Shown here: positions 1 to 13,502 of the stretch, one piece after another | Layout of the letters: each line of letters opens with the position of its first letter | How positions within the stretch are numbered: position 1 is the stretch's first letter | Assembly (NCBI GenBank): GCA_012064415.1 | Contig: SSNU01000198.1 | Location: 35,933-99,932, forward strand | Direction of reading: 5' to 3' | DNA: 64,000 nucleotides | From: Gyrodactylus bullatarudis | Taxonomy: Eukaryota > Platyhelminthes > Monogenea > Gyrodactylidea > Gyrodactylidae | Notes under the pieces: generated by a model | The model's input: the letters and a program-made list of their open reading frames with translations, nothing else | Database searches by the model: none | Told to the model about the DNA's origin: nothing | Program-made: the position numbers and the translations under genes

Positions 1-247
1 TTTCTTCAATATATCAATTTGAAATTAACCAATAAACACTCTTTTTAAATATCACACGAATTAAAACAAATATCCGATAATTTTTCATTGATAAATTGAT
101 TCATCTTTCCAAGTTGAAGATATTGATGTTTTATTGATTTTGCATTAATTAAACTTTGAAATTCTTCGGGTTTTTACTCTTGGCTTCAAATCAATATTTA
201 TTCTATTTAACATCTGAACTTGTTTCAATGCTTGTATTTTATTTTAG

Positions 248-3200
248 CTATCCGAGTTTTGAAAATCCCTATCCAATTGATCTTCACACATCTCCGGTAA
301 CAGCTATTCACTATGTCTCTGATTGTCCGAAAGAATTAATTTTGGGTCTTTACTTAACTCAAAAATCAAATGGATCAAACAGTCAAAATGCCTCTGAATT
401 ACAAGCTAAAGGCAAAGATCTCAATTCAATACCAATGACAGACACTATTTCTCAAAATGACGGTTCCGTATTTAGCACGCGAGACTGGCCAATTAATGGT
501 GGTTCATGGGCTAAAAATGTCAGCCAGGTGACCGATTTATTCTCAGAACTCATAATAACTGGGTTAGCTCCTTGCAATATTAGCCTTATTCTTAAACTAA
601 TTCATATTTTAGTCATGCTGATGGGTCTATTCGAATTTGGAATGCTAATGGAAGTGAGTTGAATCATATTTTTTCAAAATTTGAGTTTTAAAAAGTCAAA
701 AAAACCTACTAAAAATAAGAGAATATGTTTCATAGACTATCCAAAAATTTAGTTTCACACATCTTCTCCTATCATAAATTAAAACTATATAAAAGTCCTA
801 TTATAAACGTAATAAGTATTCAGTTTGGTACGTAGAGAGACTAGTCAAAAAGTTTGCGGTCTTGTTCTTTCTTGGGTTATGTGTGTATAGGCATCGAATA
901 TTGTTCTATGCTTTTTATTCTAGAGAAACACAAATCATCTTGTTTTTTCCCCATCAATCAAACTCAAGTATCTCCAGTAACAATAGACTATTGAACTGTT
1001 TCTTACCACACGATAGATCTTCCAAAGTGACTTATCTTTTTAGTATTCATAACTAAAAAGAAATATATGACACTCAAGAGATGGCTCTATGGTACTCAAA
1101 GAGATAAACAAGTTATCAATTGTAAAATTCGTTTAGCTATCCAGTGTTGGGAAGGAGAAGTCCAACTTTAATCATATTTTCTTTTCTTGTTATCATAAAA
1201 GATAAGAAATACTCTACTGTATTAATAGAATCTTCTTAGTGGAATTTTTATTTGGGATATTTAGAAGAGATTAGTAAGAATTTATCTAGTGGATGATTAA
1301 CAAGGTTCGTTGATCTAAAAATCTTGATGAATGAAATCTTTGAATTCCATTTGATATTATAAAGTTGGGTGATATGAAGTTGAAACATCGATTTTTCCAT
1401 GTGTGAGATTTTTTGGAATTCAGATTTTACCTTTCGAAGAAAAAAATCGAAATTTTTTCAAATACAATCGATTTGGCGCCAAAATCCCTTTAAATGGTAG
1501 GCAAAATTATCAGGAAACCTTTAGCAAATTCGAATTCTTACTACCTTCATATCAATTATAATTAGCTTTAACTTTATTGAACTTAATACTCTATTACTCG
1601 TCGAATTGGTCTCTGATCATTTTTTTTATTCGATTTATAGAATAAAGATTTTATGTTTTTTTCATTGTCACGGGATCTTAATTAAATTTTCTTCTTTTTG
1701 AGTGTTTTATCATCAAAGTCTGAAATCATTCAAGTCTGAAAAATAGCTCTACTAAACACTTTCTCTCGCTTAACGATCATTTTCAGGACAATTTTTTATC
1801 AGAAAAAACAGCATTAATAATTGAATCTTTATCCAGGTCTCAAACATTTATCTTATTAAAGGACAAACTTTGATGATTTATTACAGCTTGTTGAAATTTA
1901 GGATCAGCTTAAGCAAAATCAGATTTCATCTCCAATTATAAAAGTTGAATGGAAGTTCTTGTATTTAGAAGAAGCTCTAAATGTTATGAAGACGTTGGCA
2001 TTAAAATTCACGTGCGTATGTTTTTAAGGTTTTCTGGTTACTTTATGAAATTTATCGTCAACAAAATATTCGTATTCATTGAATATTCCAATTATATGAT
2101 TCTTAGCATTAAAACTCTGATGATACTCTATAAAAACACATTTAGGAAATGTAAATTCATGTATATCATCTATAAAATATTTTCATTTCAAGTATAATTG
2201 TAGTTATCTGATAGCCCTTCAATCTTATAATTTTTATGCAAGAGTCGGTTTAAAAAGTAGTCAAAATAACTTATATGTTCATTTTTACCGCTCAAACTAA
2301 GTATTACGAAAGAGATTTATAAAAGGGTATAAAATCGCATCGAAAATCATCTTATTTCCCATTAAAGAAATTGATTATGATATCTTATTAGTCTGAAAAA
2401 ATGCACTAATGTAAAATTTCTTTAGTGAACCTCGTTTCTGTATCCAAATTTCGTACCTGCAAAATATTCCGAATTAGCAAGCATGAAATCTGCAAACAAA
2501 ACAGTAACACAACTAAGAAGCCTACAGATAATCATTCAAACGGAATCATGAATAACCATTTTTCGCCAAACCTCATCGAAATTGAAGAGGATCCTCTAGC
2601 GATTAAATTCATAAAATTTTGTCCAGAGTCTAGAAAGATACTTCTTGGATCTCTAGCTTCGATGGTTCTGTTAAAATTCAGTCGCGAAGATGCCAATATT
2701 GAAACTCCAGTAAGTTTCATAAATTAGAAATTAATCATTGGTTTTAAAAAAGGTAAACAGCATCAACAAACAATCTCCAAGATTAAGCAAAATTATCGAA
2801 ATGCAATTTTCAATTTTTTTTTCATGACTCAATTTTAAACTTCAGTCAACTTTTGTATTTCCTATAAGGTAGTTTATAGTCTGCAATACTCATTGAATAT
2901 AAAATTAGATTATAATTATTCAATTACGTTGGCATATTCTGAGAGATGGTGCGTTGGAAAACAGAACAGTATATCGATTATAATCATCTTTAATCATTTT
3001 GTTAATCAAATGAGATAATTTGTATGGTCATCTCTTTATTGCAGTGCTTTTTTCTAAATTATTTTGATGAAATATTAATAATGTACTCATATCTTCCTAA
3101 AACATTTCATAAAGTGTTTATTCTAAAGATACAGACAGTTGTTACAGTTGTTTCACAAAACTATTTGAATCAAAATTATTCACACAAATCTAATTGAAAT

Positions 3201-6200
3201 TCCATGAATATATTTCTACGCTTATTCTCGATGAGTTTGGAATTTATGATTTTTAAAAACTAAATCGACTTGGGGGAATCTTATTTTAAATTCTCTTAAG
3301 CAATCGATGATCTTCAGTTTTTTTACAAAGGAATTGAAATAAATCATTCGTTTCTCTTTATTTCAGTTTATCGATGTAAATGCGACTTTTGAAACCTTCT
3401 CTGATTTCCCTCCTTTAAATCAATTCCAATCCACTGGAGATGATGATGTGATGATAACCGGTTCAAGTCAGCCAAATTCTCCTGACTCTAAAATTACAAA
3501 TACAAAGATTAGCAGCAATACAAAGCGTAGCACTAGCCAGAGTTCTTATCCCTCAAACTCGTCTTATGAAAATAAAGTAAGCAATTTCTTCTTCTCGAAT
3601 TGAAACTTTTTCAAAGTGAAATGATGACATTTCGGTGGGCTGAGAATCATATTTGATGGTATATAAAGCCAAAAATGAATTTTCCCATAATATAACTTAG
3701 AATTTCGGTAAATATAAGTATTCTCGTCCGCTGATGAAGGTTTGTAAAGATGATCATAGTTGAAATTAATTTTTGTAATAAATTCTTCTGTCATCTAGAT
3801 CATCAAATGTCTGGGATAAATTAAAAAAAAGGATTCTCTTAAACTTATTCAATTATATACTGATTCCAGGATCTTCGAGTGTTCCTCCAACTTAAGGCCG
3901 GCATTCGTAACTGGAAAAAAGGCTATCAACCAGAACTAGTTTGTCGTCTTGGCGTTCCATCCCTATCATTTGAGCTTTCCGGTGGCAGTTCTAATAGTTG
4001 TATTCTCCCACCATCACAAATCACAGCTATATCATTCAATTCGGAATTTGGCCTGATGGCATTTGGCAATGATTCCGGTTTAGTTGTCATCGACTATGTT
4101 CACAATTCTGTTCTCCTACAACTCTCAACAAACGATCTTTATGGTAAGCTATTGTTTAATTTAGTATTATCTGAACTTGATCCTGTTCATAGATCATGTG
4201 TGATTTCTTTGATTTATTTGAAATTTATGACTGCTAATTTATCAAAAAAAAATTCTTTATTAAAACAAATTGCGTACCCAGAAAATATAAAATCAAATGA
4301 TAAAAATTATTCTTTTTCCTCATAAATATTTCATTGTTTTATGAAGCTTTCCATACTGAGACTAGACAAATCAATCGATCACAAAAATTATCAATTCTAA
4401 CTCTGTGAAAAAACTGAATCTTCCGTTGATTTTAATGCAGGAATATCACGAAATATGTTTCCATTTTTTGATTCTACCTTCTTCTTCAGTTTTACTCGTT
4501 CTAATTCAATAGTCCTCTCGTGATAGATGGAGTAAAATTGAATAGTTTCTTTCCAAACCTCTGACAAACCTTTGACATGACCCTTAAATAAAGCTAATTG
4601 ATATGAAGTTGGGAATCTATGATTTTAACAGAAATCTCGATTTTTTCATCAATGATTTGAATTCGTTGAAGATTTTTTGGAATGCTACTCATGTTGCCCA
4701 CTTTGACAATTTGAAGAAAAAATTCTTAAAAAATAATAATTATTTTTATGAAATATATGGTCATTTTTCAAATTCCCATTTGGCGCCAAAATTCCATTTT
4801 TTCGAACTTTTTTATTGATTTGAAAGTGGAAGGCTGATCAAGATTAGACAAGAAAATCAATTCAACTGAATCTGGTCTTATGCATATCTTCCTTATCGTT
4901 TGGGAGTTGAATTTCGATTTTTTGATCATTTTCACTACTTGAAAATCAATGAAATTCCGATAATTCAAAATCTCTCGAAAATGGGGAAACTGTCGATAAT
5001 TTGACGGTGCTACTCAGCTTTCTTGGCTAATCTTGATCCTGAAAAACCTCTTTTGATTAACCTCGCATTTTCAAATCAATAAAAAAGTTCAAAAATGGGA
5101 TTTTGGCGCCAAATGAATTTGAAAAATGACCTTATTTTTCATTCAGAATTATTTCTTCAAAAAGTAAAATTGGGGAAAAATCTTTAACAAAATCTAGATT
5201 TCTTTAAAAATCATAGATTCCCAACTTCATATCAACCAACATTATTATAAATAAAGAAAATTGTTCATTTTAGGATAGTTTTAATAATGGTATGAACGAA
5301 TCAATAGCAGCAAAATCTATTAAATTTTCACTTTTTTCAAATTTCAGAAAATATTCGACCGCCAAAAGAATTATCTCGGGATAATGTGAGTTCCAAAGAA
5401 AGCCTTAATCATGTCGTCAACTCCTTGCCTGGTCACAAAACAAATGGTTCTATCCTTAAAGAAAAGATACCCGATGAACATGCAAACCATGGAAGGGAAA
5501 AATCTCCGCTTGGTTTAATCGATGAACATGAAGAGCTTAAATCATTCCAACCCGTAAATTCTAGATACGAGCCCTACAAAAAGACTTATGAGCCAGGCAA
5601 GGCTAATCGAGACTCGTTTAGAAAAATATTTTCCCTCTTTTGTAAGCAATTCATCCGTATTAAAAATCTACTTTATTTATTTAGAGTGGAATTGATAATC
5701 TTTCGGCTGAGCCGTTGTCAATGAATGCGCCTAGTTCACCGTACAACACTGGCTCTTCGAGTAAACCAACGTTTGTCTCAAAGAATGCCATGGTTAGAAG
5801 TGAACTAAAGCGTGCTAAATCTCAAGGTATTCACTCGATATTGTCTATCTATTTTATTTGTTGTTTCGTGTTCTTAGATTATTCCAAAAAAGTGATTCAA
5901 TAAGACTATTAAAATATCAAGATATTTAATTGAATAAAGCCAACAGTTTTTCATAGCTTATTCCTCAATTTCTGCAAGTTATCTTTAGTCAGTGATCATA
6001 GCGAAATTATGCTGATAAACTTTGATACTTCCCTTTTGCACAGACCTGATTACGTTAAAAATAGGTCTACTTATAAAAATTTTGGTGTTATTCCGGTTAT
6101 GTCTATTTTCTAAAGAAAAGAATCGCCTGATCGAATGGTCTTTTTAATGCAGGTGAAATTAGAGGCTTTAGACTGTCACTTCACATAATCGGAACGCAAT

Positions 6201-9200
6201 CAAATGTCAAATCTATATTTAGATATTTACAACTAGGGACTCTCATTGTATTGATTGAAGCAAGTACAAGTAGTTAAAAGCAATCACTTGATTGATACAG
6301 CCTTGTTTCAACAAGTAATTGTGTTGAACAAGTAACTTACAAGTACTTGTAATTTTACGTAATTTTTACGTACTACTCAAAAGTGACAAATGATTGATTT
6401 CAAATTTATCAAGCATTATTTATTATTTTAAGGAAGTTTATTCCGGTTACAATTAATTCTTATGTTTTCTGATGAAAGATTCGTTCTAAAACCTGTTATC
6501 AGATGCATTCATTTGATGCACTGGTTGAAACTTCGATGCCACAATGCTCACACACTTTACAAGTGTTATTTCTTCAAATTACTCCCATATGATGCTTCTT
6601 CTTCTAGACATAATGACTTTAGTATCGAAAGTAATATAATAACAATGTTGATTCCTCATTTTTGATGACTAATTTCTAAATTAACCAATAAAATTGAGTA
6701 TTTATGATATTGACCAATCGTGGTCGAGTATTGATAAGTACTTGCAAGCTATTGGACAAGTATAATTACTTGGATGTACTCTAGAAACAAGTAGTTGTAT
6801 TACTTGTATATTGTTTAATTCATTCAATACAATTGGGGTCCCTATTTAAAACCCCATTTAGATATTGAAAAATAATTTTGGATGTTCATTATATAGATTT
6901 GAAATTTTTTTGTTAATTTCAAATGATACTTAATCATTGAGAAATTTGAAAATTTCCTTTTTCTATATAGCTGCATTGTCACAAAAGTTCACCCGGAACC
7001 TTCCAGGCATCATGAACGTTCATGCCATTTCGATAGGTATTCAAAAGATATAAATTTAGTTCTTGCTAATCATCTTTTATAAATCCATACAGTGTGACTT
7101 GTTCTTTACTGACTCAACCTCATTAAATTTCTTTGGGATGTCTTTCTCATTTTTATTTCTATAGTTCTAATTCTATTCTCAAGAACTCAAACTATCTCAT
7201 ATCTATGAATCCATATCTTGTTCTTTAAAAAAATCAGTACTTTGCTCATTCTCACCAAGAAGCTTGACCGCAAATAACTGATTTTCATCATCACCGTTTT
7301 GCATGTTTCCTTTAATGTTTGAAATTGACCCTAAAAAAGGAATTTTTTCAATATATTCTTATTTTATTAGATAAATGTGATATTGGCTCGTGTACTCCGG
7401 CCAAGGAATCACTTGGCCAAACATCAACTCCACCTTACTCAACAAGTTCTAGCATTAGTTCCTTGGAACAATTCGGTACTGATACAATCAAAATATTGGA
7501 GTTCTCTGTTCTTCCGATGAAGAAAAGAAGTAAGCATTATAATTATTAAATCCAAAAATTTTGATCATTACTCTAAAATAAATTTATTTTCAAATTTTTG
7601 CAGACCAAATTGTCAATAGAAACGTTTTCATGGTTGGAACTAAACTAGGATCTGTTCTGATTTTCGAGCTGAATAATTCAGATTCTAGAAATTATCATCC
7701 CGTTAATATAATTCCGTCTGGTAAGTTGAATATTCTTGTTATGTTGAAAATTATTGGTATTGAAAATTATTAAAGGTATCTCATTCCGTCGTCTGGGTGA
7801 TATGATATCACTTGATGTTATCAACCAAACAGGAGACTTATTCATTCCACCATTCTCGAAATGGTCTTCAGCTTCGCCAACAATTCAAGGAACCCAATCT
7901 TCCATAAATCGAGGTACCTATAGTAACAGTAGTGGAGTCAGCAGCGCCACTCAATCGTCTGCAAATCTTGAGAAAAAGCTTGGCTCGTCGACCACTTCCC
8001 TTAAAGGACTTGATTCAGGTAAACAGAGTTATAATTTTCGTTTAATCTACAATTAAAATTTTTAATTTTCAATTCATTTCAATCACTTTAATCACATACT
8101 TCCTCTTTATAGAAATTAACTTCCCTTGTCTAAACTATGTGATCCACAAAAATAAAATTAACATTTTCTTCCGTTTGGGTCTCTCCGTAGCTCATAAAAC
8201 TGGGAATTATTTTTATATAGAGTTTTTCGTCCTGATAATTGATGCTCGATTATTAATATTCGAGGATTGAATCCAATGAATAATTTTAATAGTATCTCTA
8301 CCATACGATAGAAAAAAATTTTAAAAAATATGTCTAAATATAGATCTTTATGAAGAAATGTTTCATTTATAGAGTTGGCAACAAATCAAAATACAGACGT
8401 TCGCCTTTTAATCCTCATATCAGATAAGCACATAAAAGTTGTCAGTTTTCCTTCAATAAATGTTATCTACAAGGTGAGTTATTTACATCATCCTTCATTT
8501 TTTTCTAAATTAAACACAAATAAATAACCATTTTTGATATTTTTATGGAAGAGGAAAGATGCGTTCTCAAAAGCGCTTGATTTCAAATCAATGTTTTTTC
8601 TACTTAAATCATAACTTTTCAAAAATATTTCAAGATTAAACTATCTGAAAAAATGCAATGCGGAATTGCTAAGACCTGTCAGTTAAAGAATCAAGCCTTT
8701 ATCAGTACTTACTCTGGAAGTGGCCATCTTTCCGTTTATTCTCTGCCAAGTCTTCGATGTCTGATCGATTATGAGATACCTATGCGTGAAAGACCTGTGC
8801 TCAATCCATATCAGTCACTTATCTCTTTCGGTTTATCTCATGGCCTTTTTATCTATATGAAAAATTCGAGTGAGCTTGTCAAGGCATCAGTTTGCAATGA
8901 AACAAGGTTCGTTATAATTGGAAAAAAATTTAATCAAGTCTTTGTATGCTCGTTATTAATTTTTATCAGTTAAATATTCACGTATACTTTTATGTATACG
9001 TCCAAATGACTCATGGAGATATTCATCATTGGTTATTTTATTGAGAGATATACATTTGTATGTATATTTCGTCAGGTGGTATCAATCTCTAATCCTAGTT
9101 TGATTAGATGATATTTACAAAGATTTCAAATATCTATTCAAATCCCCAAACGACAAATTAACAGAACTTAAAATAAGAGAAAAGTTTTTTATTATGAGAG

Positions 9201-10185
9201 AGAACCCAATCCTATGTCTTGAGGATTTGAGATTGATAAGATTTGGCGAAATATATATATTTCTAATAGAAATCAGTATGCCACAACCTGGGATTTGAAC
9301 CTAGGACCTCTCGCATTGTAGTCCAATGCTCAATCCACGAGTCCAAAGGAGGACGAAACGCGCGTAAATGTCTACCATATATCTATACTTAGATTATTTC
9401 TAAATGCTTTGTAAGTTTCTTTCGTACCACTCTCGGTGGGATCCATTAGTAAGCTGTAACATTCAGCGACATGGGCTAATCCATTACCAAATAAGACGTT
9501 CCTGTGGGAAATATTACCTAAGCACCTAGAACGAAATAATTCTAGTAACCTTTGTAAGTAAAGGTGCTGCACTATTCATTATATATACTTCTCTTCATAT
9601 ATTTATATATTTCTCTCTTGATAAAAGCCGTTTTATAGAATAACCATGATTATTAACTATTTATTGTTTTCACAGTGGTATCCTTGACTCAATGATGCCA
9701 GATCTGATGATTTGTCGTCCTATGCCAGAGCCGATGAAGAAAAACTTTTTCAAATCTTTCTTCACCACAAGTGTAATCTCTGCAAATATTGATAAGGATG
9801 AATTATGTGAGTTAAAGAGGAAAAGTGCTTACTTCAAATTTTTGAAATTATTGCAAATTTCAGTTGGAGTTGATGCTTCTAACAAGAATGCAACTGCTGT
9901 CGTTCTCAGTCAATCTGGTAAGCCAATTACAAACTTAAATGAAAGAGCAAACGAGGCTACAAGCGAAATCGGCCGAGCCAAAATGGCTGCGATTGAGAGG
10001 GGAGAGAAACTTGGTCAGGTAACTTTAAAACATGAAAAAAATGAAATTTTGAATTCAAAACTTGTTTTTTTCTCCAGTTGGACCAACAAACCGAAGAAAT
10101 GATGAATCAAGCAAAAGCCTTTAGCAAGACAGCTTCTGCATTAGCTGCAAAATACGAGCGTAAAAATAATCGTTGGGGTTTTTAA
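248..10185 (+). CDS. STXBP5: Tomosyn / syntaxin-binding protein 5-like, 5' end outside window
   Basis: Tomosyns are WD40 (Lgl-type) proteins ending in an R-SNARE coiled coil that competes with synaptobrevin for syntaxin/SNAP25 and restrains exocytosis. Exons by reading frame: 248-562, 613-653, 2426-2709, 3367-3576, 3870-4143, 5348-5641, 5685-5826, 6971-7036, 7371-7529, 7604-7720, 7776-8018, 8373-8473, 8635-8906, 9676-9806, 9864-10018, 10078-10185. Family landmarks seen: PYPIDLHTSPVTAIHYVSDC, DWPINGG, the WD-like HADGSIRIW made across the first intron, EEDPLAIKF with CPESRK, FGNDSGLVVIDY and LPSLRCLIDYEIP. The C-terminal SNARE helix keeps the zero-layer arginine (AIERGEKLGQ) and the protein ends RWGF. 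The middle is Ser/Thr-rich, as in other tomosyns. All junction phases agree except 5641/5685, where the two frames do not join. The first exon in the window opens at an acceptor (TTTTAG ending at 247), so upstream exons are missing. Confidence 0.93.
563..612 (+). other. 50-nt intron in tomosyn
   Basis: GTTAGC donor and TTTTAG acceptor. Removing it joins the frame into the WD-like HADGSIRIW segment. Without removal the reading frame drifts into unrelated sequence. Confidence 0.85.
1369..1553. repeat. Short degenerate fold-back repeat in tomosyn intron
   Basis: TGATATGAAGTTG at the left is roughly mirrored by a CTTCATATCAA end near 1553. The interior carries TTTGGCGCC, the same core as the larger fold-back element at 4598-5235. 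It looks like a decayed relative of that family. Confidence 0.45.
4598..5235. repeat. Fold-back (palindromic) MITE in tomosyn intron
   Basis: The left end TTGATATGAAGTTGG is answered by its reverse complement CCAACTTCATATCAA at the right end. The arms continue inwards, with TTTGGCGCCAAA-like cores near 4782 and 5103. There is no open reading frame. The same ends occur at 42729-43114 and 45015-45404, and one end alone near 52865-52912, so this is a dispersed non-autonomous family. Confidence 0.8.
6233..6848. mobile_element. hAT-like MITE in tomosyn intron
   Basis: Terminal inverted repeats read TAGGGACTCTCATTGTATT on the left and, inverted, TAGGGACCCCAATTGTATT on the right. The flanks TTTACAAC and TTTAAAAC match at 7 of 8 positions, an 8-bp target duplication as expected for hAT. 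The interior holds TACTTGTA-type repeats and no gene. Confidence 0.65.
9281..9347 (-). repeat. tRNA-like (SINE head) sequence in last large tomosyn intron
   Basis: On the minus strand there is a B box GGTTCAAATCC, an A-box-like TGGACTCGTGG and an anticodon-like stem GCATT/AATGC. The would-be acceptor ends are not complementary and the base before the anticodon is not T. It is therefore a tRNA-derived repeat or tRNA relic and not a working tRNA gene. Confidence 0.6.
9365..9545 (-). repeat. Dispersed SINE-like core, copy 1
   Basis: The minus strand carries a block beginning around GGTAATGGATTAGCCCATG and continuing through GAATGTTACAG and TGGTACGA. The same order of words recurs on the plus strand at 31375-31505. 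It lies inside a tomosyn intron next to the tRNA-like segment. Confidence 0.55.
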
Positions 10186-11379
10186 AGCTTCCAACCCCGG
10201 CTCAAGAGACTTTTAGCCATCAAAACATGATGATGATTCTTATATTATTTTGTCAATCAAAGCCCCCTTACAACCTTTATTTATTTCAGATATGAATTAT
10301 GTAAAAATCTTCATACTTGAAATTACAGTCATTCAACAAAAGAAAAAAGATTACCGTATAACGAGATCTACGAAATTAAGAATTTTATTTTTGGGTGTAT
10401 ATACTATTGACTATCATTTTATTTCTTTAGTGTATTTTAATACGTATTCTAAAAAGACAATAAAAAACAACAGAGAGAAAGATATCAGATTCATTCCAAA
10501 GATTTTAAAAATAAATCGAAAGATTCCACATTTGAGATATTGAAATAAATTATCCGTCCTGTCAAAAAAAAAGAAAATTTATCCCTAGAAAATATTGCAT
10601 AATTTTTGATCTTGAAAAAAATCGCTTCAAGGTAGTCATTTTCAATCTATCTCTCTCTCATTGCACTGAACAATGTTGAACATGATGAATTGTAACCTCT
10701 AAAAAGTGAACATCTATAGATTCTAGAAATGGATCATAATAAAATGCTTTATATATTAATAAGAAATAAATGTTAAAACTCCAAAATATCAGAGATACCT
10801 AAATCAATGATAAAGGAAGCAAAGATTTTATTATTACTTAATAAATAAATAAATGTTTTAAAATGCTTGATATGTTATTTTTATATGCAGTACATACAAG
10901 GCTAGGATGAAATTTTTTTTTCTCCGAACAACTCACGAGAGGACTTACTTTTCTGATAAATTTTAGTACTCAGATCATGTTTTGCATAATTTTAAAGCGT
11001 GACAGTCATTCTCCATTATGCCATTGCCCATTTTTCCCACAATATCCCACTGACATGATAAAACAACGAAATTAACCATGCAGCCCCTTTTGGTGACAAG
11101 ACTACTATTTTTGAAGATAAAAATTAAGAAACTTATTAAACGGCCAAGATATTCCGGATTTTTATGATTGTGTATTGAAAATTCATTGAAAATTGAGCGA
11201 CGATTTGAAAAATTCTGTATTTTTAAAACTGAATGACATAATGGAGAATAATTTTCGACACATGCTTCAATACAAAATAATGGTTAGAATTGATAGTTCT
11301 ATCAGAAAAATTTGTCCTAATATGAGGCAAAAAATTTCACCCTAGCCTAGTACTTACTATCAATAGAAATATTCATTTT
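10186..11379. other. Tomosyn 3' flank, no gene seen
   Basis: AT-rich sequence after the tomosyn stop. Short open frames here lack start context, splice sites and recognisable motifs. It presumably holds the tomosyn 3' UTR and intergenic DNA. Confidence 0.6.
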
Positions 11380-12195
11380 TTAGGTCGTACTCTTATACCG
11401 GCCTGATACTTATCCATAAGAAAATTTGAAATCCTCTGATTGCACCAATAAGAATTTATGAGGAGGAGTGGAAACTGGACAGTAGGGATAGATTTTTCAA
11501 TTCTAATACATGTATGTTCAGTTTTATTTTCACTGGTGGTTAAGAATAAATTTTTGGTTCGAATTTTATTAGTTTTTCTCTAAAATGGCAGCGATAGTGT
11601 CATAGTCCCATTTTTAGTGAAAAATCTCTCTAATTATATATTATTACTTTAAAGTAGTCATCGAAGATTTCGATGCATTCATAGTTGATACATAAGACTT
11701 ATTTTAAAATTATTAAGAGAAAAATAGTTTAGCTTTTGTCATGAGAGAGATGAATGAAAATTCAATAAATCCTTTAATACAAAATCTGACCAAAATTAAA
11801 CCATTTTATGAATTTCGAAAATGCCCCAGGTTCCTACTATTTCAACATTTAAGCTCAACATTTTCATCGATTTCGGTATTCTGATATTCTGGTTTATCGA
11901 TTAACAAAGAATTTTAACTGAATTAGTAGAAATATTTATTTCTTAGCGAATTTTGAAGACGAGTTAATAATGAGTGAATAATAAAGATTTTATTTCACAG
12001 GTTCTCATCAGACTCTTACACCGGCTTGATATTTATACATACAATAATGAAAAATTTTAAATCCTCTGATTGGACAAATGGGAATTGAAAGAATATCACA
12101 GGGAGGAGGGGTAAGGTTTCATTGGGCTCATTGTCTTTTCTTGAGAAAGGGATCTAGTTGTAACTGCCCGCTACATCTTTTCCTTATGACTCCTC
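11380..12195 (-). mobile_element. 3' region of Penelope-like element with two related terminal units
   Basis: Minus-strand sequence downstream of the GIY-YIG frame. The block around 12000-12120 (CTTACACCGG, then ATCCTCTGATTGG) recurs in decayed form at 11384-11470 (CTTATACCGG, then ATCCTCTGATTGC). Its inverse matches the end of the insertion at 24721-25193. The 12000-12050 copy still has CTGATGA followed by GAAA, a hammerhead-ribozyme core, with an imperfect stem III. Partial repeated ends fit the arrangement of Penelope-like elements. Confidence 0.6.
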
Positions 12196-12196
12196 G

Positions 12197-12541
12197 TTAT
12201 TTAATTGCACACTTTTTGGATTCAGTGATAATTACAGGTTGGGTATCAATTTGATTATCAACTTTCGTTGACTTTTCTTGATTTGCGTTTTCACCCTTAG
12301 CTGTAGTTGTTACTGGGCATGAAGCGGGTACAATTTCAAGACTAATTGCAGATTGAGAACTAATTGGATTATCAACTTCAGTTGACTTGTCTTGGATGGC
12401 ATGATTGTTCTCATCTGTAGTTGCTGTAGGAACACTTGACAGAAGCTCAGTGAATTGGGGATTTGTTTCGACTAATTGCTCATTGGATTCACTTGTAACT
12501 GTCTTTTGAGTGGAGCTAGCTAAAGGAGAATCGTTTAGCAA
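12197..12541 (-). pseudogene. Ser/Thr-rich tail of Penelope-like polyprotein, frameshifted
   Basis: The open frame begins inside the last codons of the GIY-YIG frame, in a different phase, next to an A-run. A one-base slip there would make it the C-terminal extension of the upstream protein. It contains two related blocks (NHAIQDKSTEVDN and NANQEKSTKVDN), an internal duplication. It has no ATG-led start of its own and no independent function is visible. Confidence 0.5.
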
Positions 12542-13095
12542 ATTAGCAATTTTTTGAGCTTACTCTTTTGTGTAAAACGTTTTTTCCCCTTGATACCCAA
12601 CTGAGTAGCGAGAATTTTTTGCTTGCAAAGTTCCGGATTCATGGACTTAATAAAATGGCTCTCGGCCTTGTCTAATACATCAGATCTTGTTGCACGTGAA
12701 TCGCTTGGGTTTGCTTGGAACAGTATGCTGAAGTTGCTTTTGTCAGCGATATGATTTTTAGCCTGCAGGTGCTCTTGAACATCAGAACTTTGGTTACCTG
12801 AGCTCAAGTGCTCTTTTATTTTTATTTTCAAAGGTCTGACCGTCTGTCCAACATACATAGCTCCACAATTGCACTTAAACTGATAAATTACTCCCTTCTT
12901 CTCGAGCCATGGTACTGGGTCTTTATTAAGGTCAGGTAGTAGTTTTGTTGTTTTGGGAAGAATTTGGAGTCGATATCCTGGGAATGTTCTCTTTGTTATT
13001 TCGAAAATTTTATTGTTTAGGATTTGATGGGCGGCGTCACCTTTAAATAACGCGGTATAAGTTCTTCGACCTCTTTCGCAGCTTTCGTCTTCAAA
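12535..13095 (-). pseudogene. Penelope-like element C-terminal GIY-YIG endonuclease, 5'-truncated
   Basis: The frame is open from a stop near 13098 to the stop at 12535 but has no plausible start, so the reverse transcriptase part is missing. The visible domain has GVIYQFKCNCG (GIY strand plus a Cys-x-Cys), YVGQT (YIG strand), the conserved Arg of RPLKIKIKEH, a downstream His pair and the Glu in KAESHFIKSMNPE. That order, with a CCHH-type zinc knuckle between the two strands, is typical of Penelope-like retroelements. The fragment is a dead 5'-truncated copy running leftwards. Confidence 0.75.
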
Positions 13096-13502
13096 TTAGA
13101 ATTTTAATATTACTATAGAGGTTGAGAGAAACTTGAGATTTTCAAGTTAAACTTTCAAATTTTGAGTCGTGATAATTCAAAAAGTCAGATTGTTCCATTT
13201 CCAAAAATGATGACGAATCTTTGTGAACTTCTTCGGCCAAATTTAAACTCCTCTTCGATCGATGATTCGAAATATCTATATCAAATTGCTTCAAGTCTTT
13301 GAAATCGATAAGAAAGGTTGACAAAATGTGCATTTTCGAAATTCAAAATTTTTTATTCAAAATACTCATAGACTCATTTCATTGAGGAATTAAAGAATAA
13401 ATTTTTCCTGTCTATCCAGAGAAAAATATTGAGATTTTTGTAAAAATAGTAAATTCTTATCTTTATGACAACTAGGTTTAGTTCCATTACGTAAGATATC
13501 AT

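Noticed and set aside
9281..9347. Functional tRNA gene on the minus strand
   Set aside because: Acceptor ends are not complementary, the T stem has a mismatch and the base before the anticodon is wrong.
10250..10543. 97-codon open frame downstream of tomosyn
   Set aside because: No start context, splice sites or family likeness; composition like surrounding AT-rich DNA.
13142..13333. Small minus-strand gene upstream of the Penelope fragment
   Set aside because: Short frame without splice or family support next to a truncated element; probably chance.
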